This document shows, piece after piece, positions 1 to 7,005 of a stretch of DNA of 25,508 nt (position 1 is the first letter of the stretch; each line of letters begins with the position of its first letter). The notes beneath the pieces are model-generated. The model saw only the letters and a list, made by a program, of their open reading frames with translations. It was not told where the DNA came from and made no database searches. A program made the translations under genes and the position numbers. This DNA comes from JABMMZ01 sp040386935. GTDB taxonomy: Bacteria > Bacteroidota > Bacteroidia > NS11-12g > UBA955. The stretch spans positions 1 to 25,508 of the forward strand of contig JAZKEQ010000065.1 of NCBI GenBank assembly GCA_040386935.1, in the 5' to 3' direction.

Positions 1-355
1 TTCAGTATCCTGTTTTTAGATATTAGTAGATTGTGCTTTGGTTCCTGCCCCTTTGTAACTGTTGAAAACAACAATAGGATTAGACTGATACTGATTTTAC
101 TCAATACTAAAACTGCTTTACTACTTATAGATAGATTTTGCGAGTGTAATGTCATTTGTTTACATGATTGGTAATACAATAATAATTTAATTTTTCGAAG
201 ATTATATACTTTTTTGATATTTCAATAAAAATTAAATCAATGTGATTTATTTCTTTACTACTCAGGCTTTAGCAGTTAGTATTTTTCTAATAGCTTCCGA
301 AGTTTTGGAAACAATAATAGCGAAGTATTTATTTCTCTTTCACAATTTTACTTCA
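1..355. other. AT-rich intergenic region at the window edge
   Basis: No credible coding region is visible on either strand. The only short open frame here (about 242-442, +) has an amino-acid make-up typical of translated AT-rich DNA and runs into the acetyltransferase gene in another frame. I see no tRNA cloverleaf, no long inverted repeat and no terminator. It may carry the 3' untranslated end of a gene outside the window. Confidence 0.6.
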
Positions 356-386
356 TTGTACTTTCTACCAAAAAACTTTACTTTTG
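356..386 (+). promoter_or_regulatory. Bacteroidota-type promoter of the acetyltransferase-pirin unit
   Basis: A TTG at 356-358 is followed after 20 nt by TACTTTTG at 379-386, a full match to the -7 consensus TAnnTTTG at the usual spacing. The start site would fall 6-7 nt downstream, on or beside the ATG at 393, so the mRNA would be leaderless or nearly so. A TTG at 384 that could be read as an upstream start codon lies inside the -7 element. This argues for the ATG at 393. Confidence 0.6.
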
Positions 387-392
387 AATCCA

Positions 393-674
393 ATGGAAGT
401 AAAACACCACAAAGGGGAAACAGGCGGCTCGTTTTATTATGAAGAGAACGGTCACAAACTGGCTGAAATGACCTATACCATGGCCGGTGAGCAGCGCATG
501 ATCATTGACCACACAGAGGTGGATGCTTCTCTACAAGGCAAAGGCGTGGGCAAAGTATTGCTGGCTGAATTGGTGGCTTATGTAAGGGCGAATAAGATAA
601 CAGTAATACCGCTTTGTCCCTTTGCCAATGCCACTTTTAAACGCACCCCCGAATGGGGCGATGTGCTCATTTAA
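393..674 (+). CDS. small GNAT-like N-acetyltransferase (YjdJ/COG2388 type)
   Basis: A 93-residue protein resembling the short single-domain acyl-CoA N-acetyltransferases of the COG2388 group. The central part reads as strands of a GNAT core (KLAEMTYT, RMIIDHTEVD). The acetyl-CoA pyrophosphate loop follows as QGKGVGKVLL (compare Q/RxxGxG/A), then a helix and a conserved end containing CPFA. The family is about 90-100 residues long, so this looks complete. Its substrate is unknown; small proteins or metabolites have been suggested for the family. The start is set at ATG 393 because the in-frame TTG nine bases earlier overlaps the -7 promoter element. The pirin gene follows after 11 nt, so the two are probably co-transcribed. 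The family assignment is firm and the substrate is not known. Confidence 0.85.
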   Translation: MEVKHHKGETGGSFYYEENGHKLAEMTYTMAGEQRMIIDHTEVDASLQGKGVGKVLLAELVAYVRANKITVIPLCPFANATFKRTPEWGDVLI

Positions 675-685
675 ATCAATCACAC

Positions 686-1555
686 ATGTCGAATATCAAC
701 CTTATCATCGAAGAACGGCCACGTCAAATCGGCAATTTTACTGTAGGCAGACTATTGCCTTTTCACAGCAAACGCATGGTAGGGCCTTTTATATTCATCG
801 ACCACATGGGGCCGGCCGCTATGAATAGCGAGCACAACATTGACATTCCGCCTCATCCCCACATTGGCCTTTCTACCCTCACCTATCTGTTCGAAGGCGC
901 TATAATGCACAAGGACACACTGGGCACTGAAATGGAAATAACACCGGGGCAAGTGAATTGGATGACAGCAGGCAAAGGCATTGTACACTCCGAAAGAACA
1001 CCAGAACACCTCCGCCATTCCGACAAGGTAATGCACGGCCTGCAAATATGGGTGGGGCTGCCAAAAGAGCTGGAAGAAATGGAACCTTCTTTCTTTCATG
1101 TGGAGGAAGATGAGTTGCCTACCTGGACCCAGAACAATGCGACTTTTAAATTGATAGCCGGTAAAGCCTTTGGCAAATACTCGCCTGTGCCTGTGTACAG
1201 CGATTTATTTTTGATAGAAATAAAAACGAAAACGGATACTACCCTCGACCTTGGCTCATCGCTGTATGGTGAAGTGGGTATTTATATTTTGGAAGGCAGC
1301 ATAGAAAACGATGGGCATACTTACGAGCCCAAACGCATATTGGTAGCCGACAATATTGGCTTGTGTACTTTTACAATGAAAGCCGGTACCAGCATCTATA
1401 TATTCGGTGGGGAGCCATTTCCCGAAGAGCGTTTTATGTACTGGAATTTTGTAGCTACTGATAAAACTGTGTTGGAAGCTGCGAAAAAAAGATGGGCTGA
1501 TAAAGGGTTTCCAAAAATAGCGGGTGATGATGAGTTTGTGCCCCTTCCCTCTTAA
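686..1555 (+). CDS. pirin family protein (bicupin)
   Basis: A 289-residue two-cupin protein of the pirin family, close to the usual 280-300 residues. The N-terminal cupin carries all four expected metal ligands: H57 and H59 in PPHPHIG, and H101 and E103 in GIVHSER. These match human pirin His56, His58, His101 and Glu103. The motif HPHIGLSTLTYLFEG is typical of the family. Bacterial pirins are cytoplasmic; some have quercetinase activity and others modulate metabolic enzymes, so the role here is open. The start at 686 (MSNINLIIEER) is preferred over an in-frame ATG at 653 that would overlap the acetyltransferase gene. The stop codon at 1553-1555 directly abuts the dnaG stop on the other strand, with no terminator between them. 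Confidence 0.93.
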   Translation: MSNINLIIEERPRQIGNFTVGRLLPFHSKRMVGPFIFIDHMGPAAMNSEHNIDIPPHPHIGLSTLTYLFEGAIMHKDTLGTEMEITPGQVNWMTAGKGIVHSERTPEHLRHSDKVMHGLQIWVGLPKELEEMEPSFFHVEEDELPTWTQNNATFKLIAGKAFGKYSPVPVYSDLFLIEIKTKTDTTLDLGSSLYGEVGIYILEGSIENDGHTYEPKRILVADNIGLCTFTMKAGTSIYIFGGEPFPEERFMYWNFVATDKTVLEAAKKRWADKGFPKIAGDDEFVPLPS

Positions 1556-3475
1556 TTAATGAACGGTATAGCTGGTGCCCATGAGTGATGCCAATGCATT
1601 GCGCACTGCTATTAACTGCATGTGGTATTGCATGCAAACATCTTTATCGTAGTCGCCTTTGGCTTCTGCAAATTCAGCCAGATTATTTTTAATCAATTCG
1701 TTAATCTTATTCAGTTTTAGAAACATGAATACCGATTGTAAATCGTGAATGTAATTGTCTTTAATAGCCGGAATAAACAAACCATTGTCTTGCCAATAAG
1801 GGCTTAATTCATGATTCTCGGTCAATAAATTAGCGGCCAGATTTCTGATTTCATTGTCTTCGTGATTCACAAAAAAATCAGTGGAGATGCTCAACTGTTC
1901 GGCCATGTGATGCTGTACCAATTCTAGTATTTTTTGATAAAGCGGATGTTTAATTTTTAGCGCTTCGTCTTCCTGCAGTTCATTGAAAATAAAATCGGCC
2001 ACTGTGGCTTCTTCTTTAAACTTCTGACTACCGCTTTGTATCAGCAAGCGCACCAATGCACCCTCCTGCTCCTCGCCTGTTTGGTACTGCTGAGGTTTTG
2101 GCAACTCAGTTTGCAACAAATCATTGATTTCATCATCAACCGGAGAAGGACCTGTGCCTTCAAAATTTTTCCTGCGCTTCTTATTAATTTCCGACAGCAA
2201 TAATTTTTCGTCAGTGTCTACCAGCTTGCTACATTCTCTTGCATAAGCAGCACGCTTTAGCGCATCGGGAATATGGGCAATACTCTCCAACAAATTTTTA
2301 ACAACATCTGTTTTGCGGATGGGATCATTCTCAATGCCCTGCATCAACAAATCGATTTTAAACAAGATGAAATCCTTGCTTTGTGTTTCCAGATAATGGC
2401 CAAATGCTTCGGCTCCTAATTGTCGGCAATAGGAATCGGGGTCTTCACCTTCAGGAAAACTCACCGTTCTTACATTCAAGCCCTGAGCCAGTAATAAATC
2501 TATCCCTCTCAAAGAGGCTTTGATACCTGCTGCATCGCCATCGTACAACACGGTGACATTCTCTGTAAAACGCTTGATCAATCTGATTTGTCCATCGGTT
2601 AATGAAGTACCTGATGAAGCCACCACGTTTGTAATCCCTGCCTGGTGTAAAGTAATAACATCGGTATACCCTTCAACCAGATAACAGTTGTTTTTAGCCT
2701 TTATCGTTTTCTTAGATTGAAACATGCCATACAGCACATTGCTCTTGTGATAAACTTCGGTTTCGGGTGAGTTTAAATATTTAGGTGATTTTTCTTCCTT
2801 CACCAATTGTCGTCCACCAAATGCTATGACCTTACCAGTTAAATCGTGTATAGGAAAAATAACCCTTTGTCGGAAAAGGTCGAAATATTTATTGCGGTCT
2901 TCATTCTTTTTAATCAAACCGGCTTTTACAAAATAGTCGAGGTTAAACTGATTGCGCGTGGCTTCATCTACCAGGCTTTCCCAACCTTGTGGTGAGTAAC
3001 CTAATTCAAATGTTTCAATAGTTTGCACAGTAAATCCACGCTCTCTGAAATAGCTTTCGCCCGCTACATTGCCCTCTTCAGTTTTCAGTTGTTCCTTGAA
3101 ATAGTTTTTGGCAAACTCAAGGGCCACCATCAGACTTTCTCTGTTCTTTTGCGCTTCGTTGTACTCTTCTGTATTCTGTTTGGTATCCTCTTCCAGTTCT
3201 ATGTTGTACTTCAATGCCAGTCTGCGAATGGCATCGCTGAACGAGAGCTGATCGTGCTCCATTAAAAAACTGACAGAGTTACCCGCTTTGCCACAACCGA
3301 AACATTTATAAATACCCTTAGTAGGCGATACTGTAAACGAAGGTGTTTTTTCATCGTGAAAGGGGCAGCGACCCAATAAATTGGCTCCGCGTTTTTTCAA
3401 TGCAATGTAATCGCCCACCACTTCGTCAATGGCGGCTGCGTTTATAACGGCATCTATGGAACTACGGGCTATCAA
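1556..3475 (-). CDS. dnaG: DNA primase DnaG
   Basis: A 639-residue bacterial primase that makes RNA primers at the replication fork. The order is a CHC2 zinc-binding domain (C37, H40, C58, C61, in CPFH and CFGC), the catalytic core with a TOPRIM domain (E268 in EGYTDV; D312 and D314 in YDGDAAG, the metal-binding acidic triad), and a C-terminal region of about 200 residues expected to bind the DnaB helicase. E. coli DnaG has its zinc and TOPRIM residues at very similar positions. The start is TTG: the upstream frame closes at a TAG two codons earlier, and the N-terminus (IDAVINAAAIDEVVGDYIAL) aligns with Bacteroidota primases, so no ATG alternative exists. It lies 46 nt downstream of the membrane protein gene on the same strand and has its own -7 element. 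Confidence 0.97.
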   Translation of the reverse strand: MIARSSIDAVINAAAIDEVVGDYIALKKRGANLLGRCPFHDEKTPSFTVSPTKGIYKCFGCGKAGNSVSFLMEHDQLSFSDAIRRLALKYNIELEEDTKQNTEEYNEAQKNRESLMVALEFAKNYFKEQLKTEEGNVAGESYFRERGFTVQTIETFELGYSPQGWESLVDEATRNQFNLDYFVKAGLIKKNEDRNKYFDLFRQRVIFPIHDLTGKVIAFGGRQLVKEEKSPKYLNSPETEVYHKSNVLYGMFQSKKTIKAKNNCYLVEGYTDVITLHQAGITNVVASSGTSLTDGQIRLIKRFTENVTVLYDGDAAGIKASLRGIDLLLAQGLNVRTVSFPEGEDPDSYCRQLGAEAFGHYLETQSKDFILFKIDLLMQGIENDPIRKTDVVKNLLESIAHIPDALKRAAYARECSKLVDTDEKLLLSEINKKRRKNFEGTGPSPVDDEINDLLQTELPKPQQYQTGEEQEGALVRLLIQSGSQKFKEEATVADFIFNELQEDEALKIKHPLYQKILELVQHHMAEQLSISTDFFVNHEDNEIRNLAANLLTENHELSPYWQDNGLFIPAIKDNYIHDLQSVFMFLKLNKINELIKNNLAEFAEAKGDYDKDVCMQYHMQLIAVRNALASLMGTSYTVH

Positions 3476-3495
3476 AGGCTATTCTTAATTTTGTG

Positions 3496-3503
3496 CAAAT
3501 TTA
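3496..3503 (-). promoter_or_regulatory. -7 promoter element upstream of dnaG
   Basis: On the minus strand the 46-nt gap before dnaG contains TAAATTTG followed by C, a full match to TAnnTTTG, 20 nt upstream of the TTG start. No good -33 TTG lies at 19-20 nt spacing, so the promoter may be weak or the match may be chance. If real, it would let dnaG be transcribed independently of the upstream membrane protein gene. Confidence 0.4.
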
Positions 3504-3521
3504 CAAAAAAGCAAACGCATT

Positions 3522-5522
3522 CTACTCCCCTTCATTGCCTCCAAATAAGCGATCGAAAAGGCCTTGTTTTTTCATCTCTCCATTGATGTATTTTTCTTTG
3601 CGTTCAAAAGTGCCATCGGGTTGGTAATATTTCCAGGTGCCGTTTTTCAAACCCTTGGTATAGCGCCCTTTCATTTTAATAGTGCCATTTTCATAGTATT
3701 CAATAAACACCCCATCGGCAATGGTGCCATTCATTTCTGTAACTGTATGCGCTTTGCCATTATCGAAATACACGGTATTCATATTGCCCTGAAAGTGATT
3801 GATGATGAACAGGTCCATAACAGACAATGTATCTGTTTCGCTATCTGCTGCAGTATCCACAACTTCAACAGGCGGCACATAAGCCAGATATTGACTGCCC
3901 AGTACGGTGCGCATTTTATCATTGTCGCCACTCAGGCTCAATCCCACATGGTTAAAACTGCGCACATAGGTTTGATTTTTTTGAGTTGAGGTCCAGCTCT
4001 CACCATTCAGTAATCCTTTGAAATTTGCAAAATGTCTATTGGGACTGATGTATGAAAACAAACTGGTTTGACCCGGAAATTTATCTCTGAAATCGCGGTA
4101 GGTGGTTTCGTTCGACAAAGTGTTTTGTTTGATGTAATCATCTATGGTTACCAATAGTGTTCTTGGGTCATCGCACATTACCACATAATCGCCAATAATG
4201 GTGTAATACGGTTTATCAAATTTCGAAAATAATTTACCCAACACAGATTTGAACAGGCCTTTTATTTCAAGGTATTTAATGGGGTAACCGTTGTACTCAA
4301 CTGTATTGAATCGAAGCGGTGTACGCTTTCTTATTTGCTTTTCAATTAAATCGAGATTGGTTTTGGCGGCATCGATGTCATTGGCTTTTATTGCCATAAT
4401 ATTGCTCACTTTATAGCCTATTAAATGATCGGTTTGATACTGTGCAATGGCTACTTCGCTGCCCATCCAGTCGAACAGATTTTTTTGTAGATTAATTTTC
4501 AATAATTTTTCAACCTTTCGCATACCTGCCATTTGTTCTTTGTAGCCTGTTGCATCTTTTTGCCAAATGGTATTCAGGTTGCTGTAGAATGCATTAAAAT
4601 CTGAAAAGCCCATGCTGAGGTAGAATGAAGATTTATTCGAAAATATTTCTGCCGATCCGTTGTCTGATTTACCTGAAACAGAAAGTGCCTGTACATAAGA
4701 GCTGACACTGTCGTTTACCAATGTATACCCATCTGCCAAAATAATGTCATCTTTCAATGAGCAGTCGAGGCCGGTGTAATGCAGTCCGCTAAAAATATCG
4801 GCAGCACCACTTACATCGTCCATGTACACACCCAGGTATTCATCGAAAGTATTGTAATTAATCAACACTCTGCACAGTCCGGTAGCAGTGGTTAAGCGGT
4901 TGGTTTCAATAAAAGGCGATTTGATGCCGAGTTGTTGATCTGGTGCTTGCGAAGTTTCAATTACCGTATTGATTAGCAATTTATCATACGAACAAACCAG
5001 GTAGTTATTGACAAAAGTAATTGAAAGTGTTTCACGGGTTGCTGCATCAAAAAACTCATGGATTTCGGTATTCAGGTATTGTCTAACGGTGTGCTTGTAG
5101 CCAAATTGTTTAATCAATGGAATGAGTCCGGCTTTAAAAACATCAGATTTCGAAGCCTCTTTCATATCGGTGTAGTACACAAAATCATAATCGCGTGATT
5201 TGGTCATGTGAATGGAGATCAATAAATGTCGCTGCCCCAATAAAGAAAACAATTGTTTATTGGAGTTAATCAGATCATCCATTATATCTGCATTTTTAGT
5301 AATTTCAGCAAAGGCCGGAAATGTTTTCAACCCCTTCCACATATTGCTGGTACTAAAGGTTTGCCATGAGTTCACAGGGTCTTCCGTTTCTATGACCATC
5401 ACCGCATTTTGGGGTATCAGATAGAACCCATCTGTAAATTTATCAGGAGAATATTTTATCCAGGCGACATACGCAATGACACCGACAATAAGAACCAATA
5501 ACAGGATATATCTTTTTTTCAT
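3522..5522 (-). CDS. membrane-anchored protein with DUF3352-like body and C-terminal MORN-type repeats
   Basis: A 666-residue protein I cannot assign a function. Residues about 5-23 form one hydrophobic segment directly after MKKR, so it is probably an inner-membrane anchor with the rest periplasmic, or an uncleaved signal. The long middle region (about 30-560) resembles Bacteroidota proteins of the DUF3352 kind (opening GFYLIPQNAVMVIETEDP); this is a family impression, not a motif match. Residues about 590-655 hold tandem MORN_2/YwqK-type repeats: GVFIEYYENGTIKMKGRY, then NGTWKYYQPDGTFERKEKY. An acidic Thr/Ser-rich linker (DTAADSETDT) precedes them. No catalytic motif is visible. It precedes dnaG by 46 nt on the same strand, so read-through is likely, but nothing in it suggests a role in replication. 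It diverges from the Omp28 gene across 125 bp. Confidence 0.75.
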   Translation of the reverse strand: MKKRYILLLVLIVGVIAYVAWIKYSPDKFTDGFYLIPQNAVMVIETEDPVNSWQTFSTSNMWKGLKTFPAFAEITKNADIMDDLINSNKQLFSLLGQRHLLISIHMTKSRDYDFVYYTDMKEASKSDVFKAGLIPLIKQFGYKHTVRQYLNTEIHEFFDAATRETLSITFVNNYLVCSYDKLLINTVIETSQAPDQQLGIKSPFIETNRLTTATGLCRVLINYNTFDEYLGVYMDDVSGAADIFSGLHYTGLDCSLKDDIILADGYTLVNDSVSSYVQALSVSGKSDNGSAEIFSNKSSFYLSMGFSDFNAFYSNLNTIWQKDATGYKEQMAGMRKVEKLLKINLQKNLFDWMGSEVAIAQYQTDHLIGYKVSNIMAIKANDIDAAKTNLDLIEKQIRKRTPLRFNTVEYNGYPIKYLEIKGLFKSVLGKLFSKFDKPYYTIIGDYVVMCDDPRTLLVTIDDYIKQNTLSNETTYRDFRDKFPGQTSLFSYISPNRHFANFKGLLNGESWTSTQKNQTYVRSFNHVGLSLSGDNDKMRTVLGSQYLAYVPPVEVVDTAADSETDTLSVMDLFIINHFQGNMNTVYFDNGKAHTVTEMNGTIADGVFIEYYENGTIKMKGRYTKGLKNGTWKYYQPDGTFERKEKYINGEMKKQGLFDRLFGGNEGE

Positions 5523-5598
5523 GATTAGGGATTCAAAAATGCAGAAATAATTCTACAAAACAGAGCCTAAAAAAATTGTCATAAAAAAAACACAATTA

Positions 5599-5628
5599 TT
5601 TGTTTTTGCTAGAAAAATTGTACATTAG
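5599..5628 (+). promoter_or_regulatory. promoter of the Omp28-like lipoprotein gene
   Basis: TTTG at 5599-5602 and TACATTAG at 5621-5628 are 18 nt apart. The -7 element has one mismatch to TAnnTTTG. Transcription would start near 5635, giving a leader of about 13 nt before the ATG at 5648. Confidence 0.4.
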
Positions 5629-5647
5629 CCCCCAAATTTAGTATAAA

Positions 5648-6553
5648 ATGAAAAAGATGAACTATTTGTTTTTAGCGGTTGTATCGACTGCTTTAATTTT
5701 TTCTTCGTGCAAGAAGAAGACTGAAGAACCTGCCAAGGAAGAAGTTGCTCCGTCAACTTACACCAAAAAAATTGTTTTAGAGTATTTTTCTGGCTCGTGG
5801 TGCGGATGGTGCCCGGACGGTGTTACATATTCTAAAAACTTGATGAATGCGAATGCAGGAAAATCTGCTTATGTAGTAGTTCACAATTCAGGTAACGATC
5901 CAATGCAAACACCTGAGTCAAAATTGTTAGCTGATAAATACAATGCAGGATACCCAACAGGTATGGTAAACAGAGTAACCAATGCAGGTAAAGCTCAAAG
6001 CAGAACTACATGGAATGCTACTGCAACTAATGCACTTTCAATTTCAGCCGGTGCAGGATTAGGAATTAACGCTTCAAATGCAGGCAGCATTAAAGTAAAA
6101 ATTGGTGTTGGTCCTACTGATTTAAAAGCAGGTACAAAATTACACGTATATGGTGTAGTTAAATCTGTAACCAGAGATTTGGGTACTTGGGGTACAGCTT
6201 ATTGGGATCAAACAAACTACTTATACCAAGCCAATGGTTTCCAAACTTCACCTTATTACACTAAAGGTGATTATTACTTAACCGCAAGTAATGGTGCTAA
6301 AATTTATTTCATTAAAAATTACAACCACGAACAAGTACTTGGTGATATCATGACAACTGATTTTGATGGTCAGGTGCTTACAGGTGATGCTTTGAAATCA
6401 GGTAAAGTAACTGAGTTTACTTTCTCACTTGACAAAGGTCAGTATGCTAATGAGAGTTTTCAAATTGTAGCATTCTTATCTGATGCAACTCTTGCTAGTC
6501 CGGTAATCAATGCTCAATACATTGACTTAGGTCAAACCATCGGTTTCGACTAA
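5648..6553 (+). CDS. Omp28-family outer-membrane lipoprotein with thioredoxin-like WCGWC motif
   Basis: A 301-residue secreted lipoprotein. The signal peptide ends at the lipobox FSSC with C21 as the lipidated residue, followed by a charged linker KKKTEEPAKEE; a lysine-rich rather than acidic stretch after the cysteine gives no clear surface-export signal. Residues about 41-130 match the Omp28-related family (the Porphyromonas Omp28 group): EYFSGSWCGWCPDG, then a thioredoxin-like strand (YVVVHN) and YPTGMVNR, with the cis-proline-like TP/TG loop expected in a thioredoxin fold. C52 and C55 form a CGWC motif that could be redox-active or a structural disulfide. The C-terminal half is beta-rich with no recognised domain. 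It is monocistronic, with a promoter just upstream and a strong terminator after the stop. The family call is good; a redox activity is inference. Confidence 0.85.
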   Translation: MKKMNYLFLAVVSTALIFSSCKKKTEEPAKEEVAPSTYTKKIVLEYFSGSWCGWCPDGVTYSKNLMNANAGKSAYVVVHNSGNDPMQTPESKLLADKYNAGYPTGMVNRVTNAGKAQSRTTWNATATNALSISAGAGLGINASNAGSIKVKIGVGPTDLKAGTKLHVYGVVKSVTRDLGTWGTAYWDQTNYLYQANGFQTSPYYTKGDYYLTASNGAKIYFIKNYNHEQVLGDIMTTDFDGQVLTGDALKSGKVTEFTFSLDKGQYANESFQIVAFLSDATLASPVINAQYIDLGQTIGFD

Positions 6554-6572
6554 TCAAAAAATTAATATTATT

Positions 6573-6609
6573 AAAAACCCCCTGATTGAAACATCAGGGG
6601 TTTTTTTTT
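6573..6609 (+). terminator. intrinsic terminator of the Omp28-like gene
   Basis: A perfect 8-bp stem, CCCCTGAT (6579-6586) with ATCAGGGG (6593-6600), has a 6-nt loop and is followed by nine Ts. An A run precedes it, so it may also work weakly on the other strand. Confidence 0.92.
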
Positions 6610-7005
6610 GCCCTTTCACACCTTATTTCATACTCAAGGCTCATTGCATTCTTTTATTTATCACAAGAATTTATCCACCATCCACTTTTCTAGGCAATTG
6701 CACAATTTAACGGTCCATCCAAATTGCAACTCATTCAATTTAAATACATTAATAAAGTTTCGGTTAAGTACTTTTAAAAAACCTTCAAATATTCCCTCTA
6801 TTTAATAGTATTAACTACTCGTTTGATTTTTTTCAATTTCAATGTATTAACACTTAATTTTTTACAATAAAATTCTTTTTTATTTTGGTTATCAATGGAT
6901 TAGCTGAATTAGGCGCTAATAATCTAATTATCAACATTATCCAAAACAGCTACTTTACCTGAATTTTCTACTGTTTCAATTATCTTTACCCATTATTTTA
7001 TACCA
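6610..7005 (+). other. AT-rich leader region before the giant secreted protein gene
   Basis: No convincing gene lies here. A short open frame at about 6608-6805 starts inside the terminator and reads as random AT-rich DNA. Just before the start codon, TATCTTTA at 6981-6988 is one base off TAnnTTTG, with CTG at 6959-6961 in place of TTG at 19-nt spacing. This is a weak promoter candidate that would give a leader of about 11 nt. Confidence 0.4.

Noticed and set aside
242..442. Open frame of 66 codons before the acetyltransferase gene
   Set aside because: Composition is that of translated AT-rich DNA, with no recognisable family. It spans the acetyltransferase promoter and runs into that gene in another frame.
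653..685. Earlier pirin start at ATG 653
   Set aside because: It lies inside the acetyltransferase gene. The added residues are unrelated to pirins, and the 686 start aligns the metal ligands with human pirin numbering.
6608..6805. Open frame of 65 codons after the Omp28-like gene
   Set aside because: It starts inside a strong terminator, has low-complexity AT-driven composition, and no promoter or initiation context.
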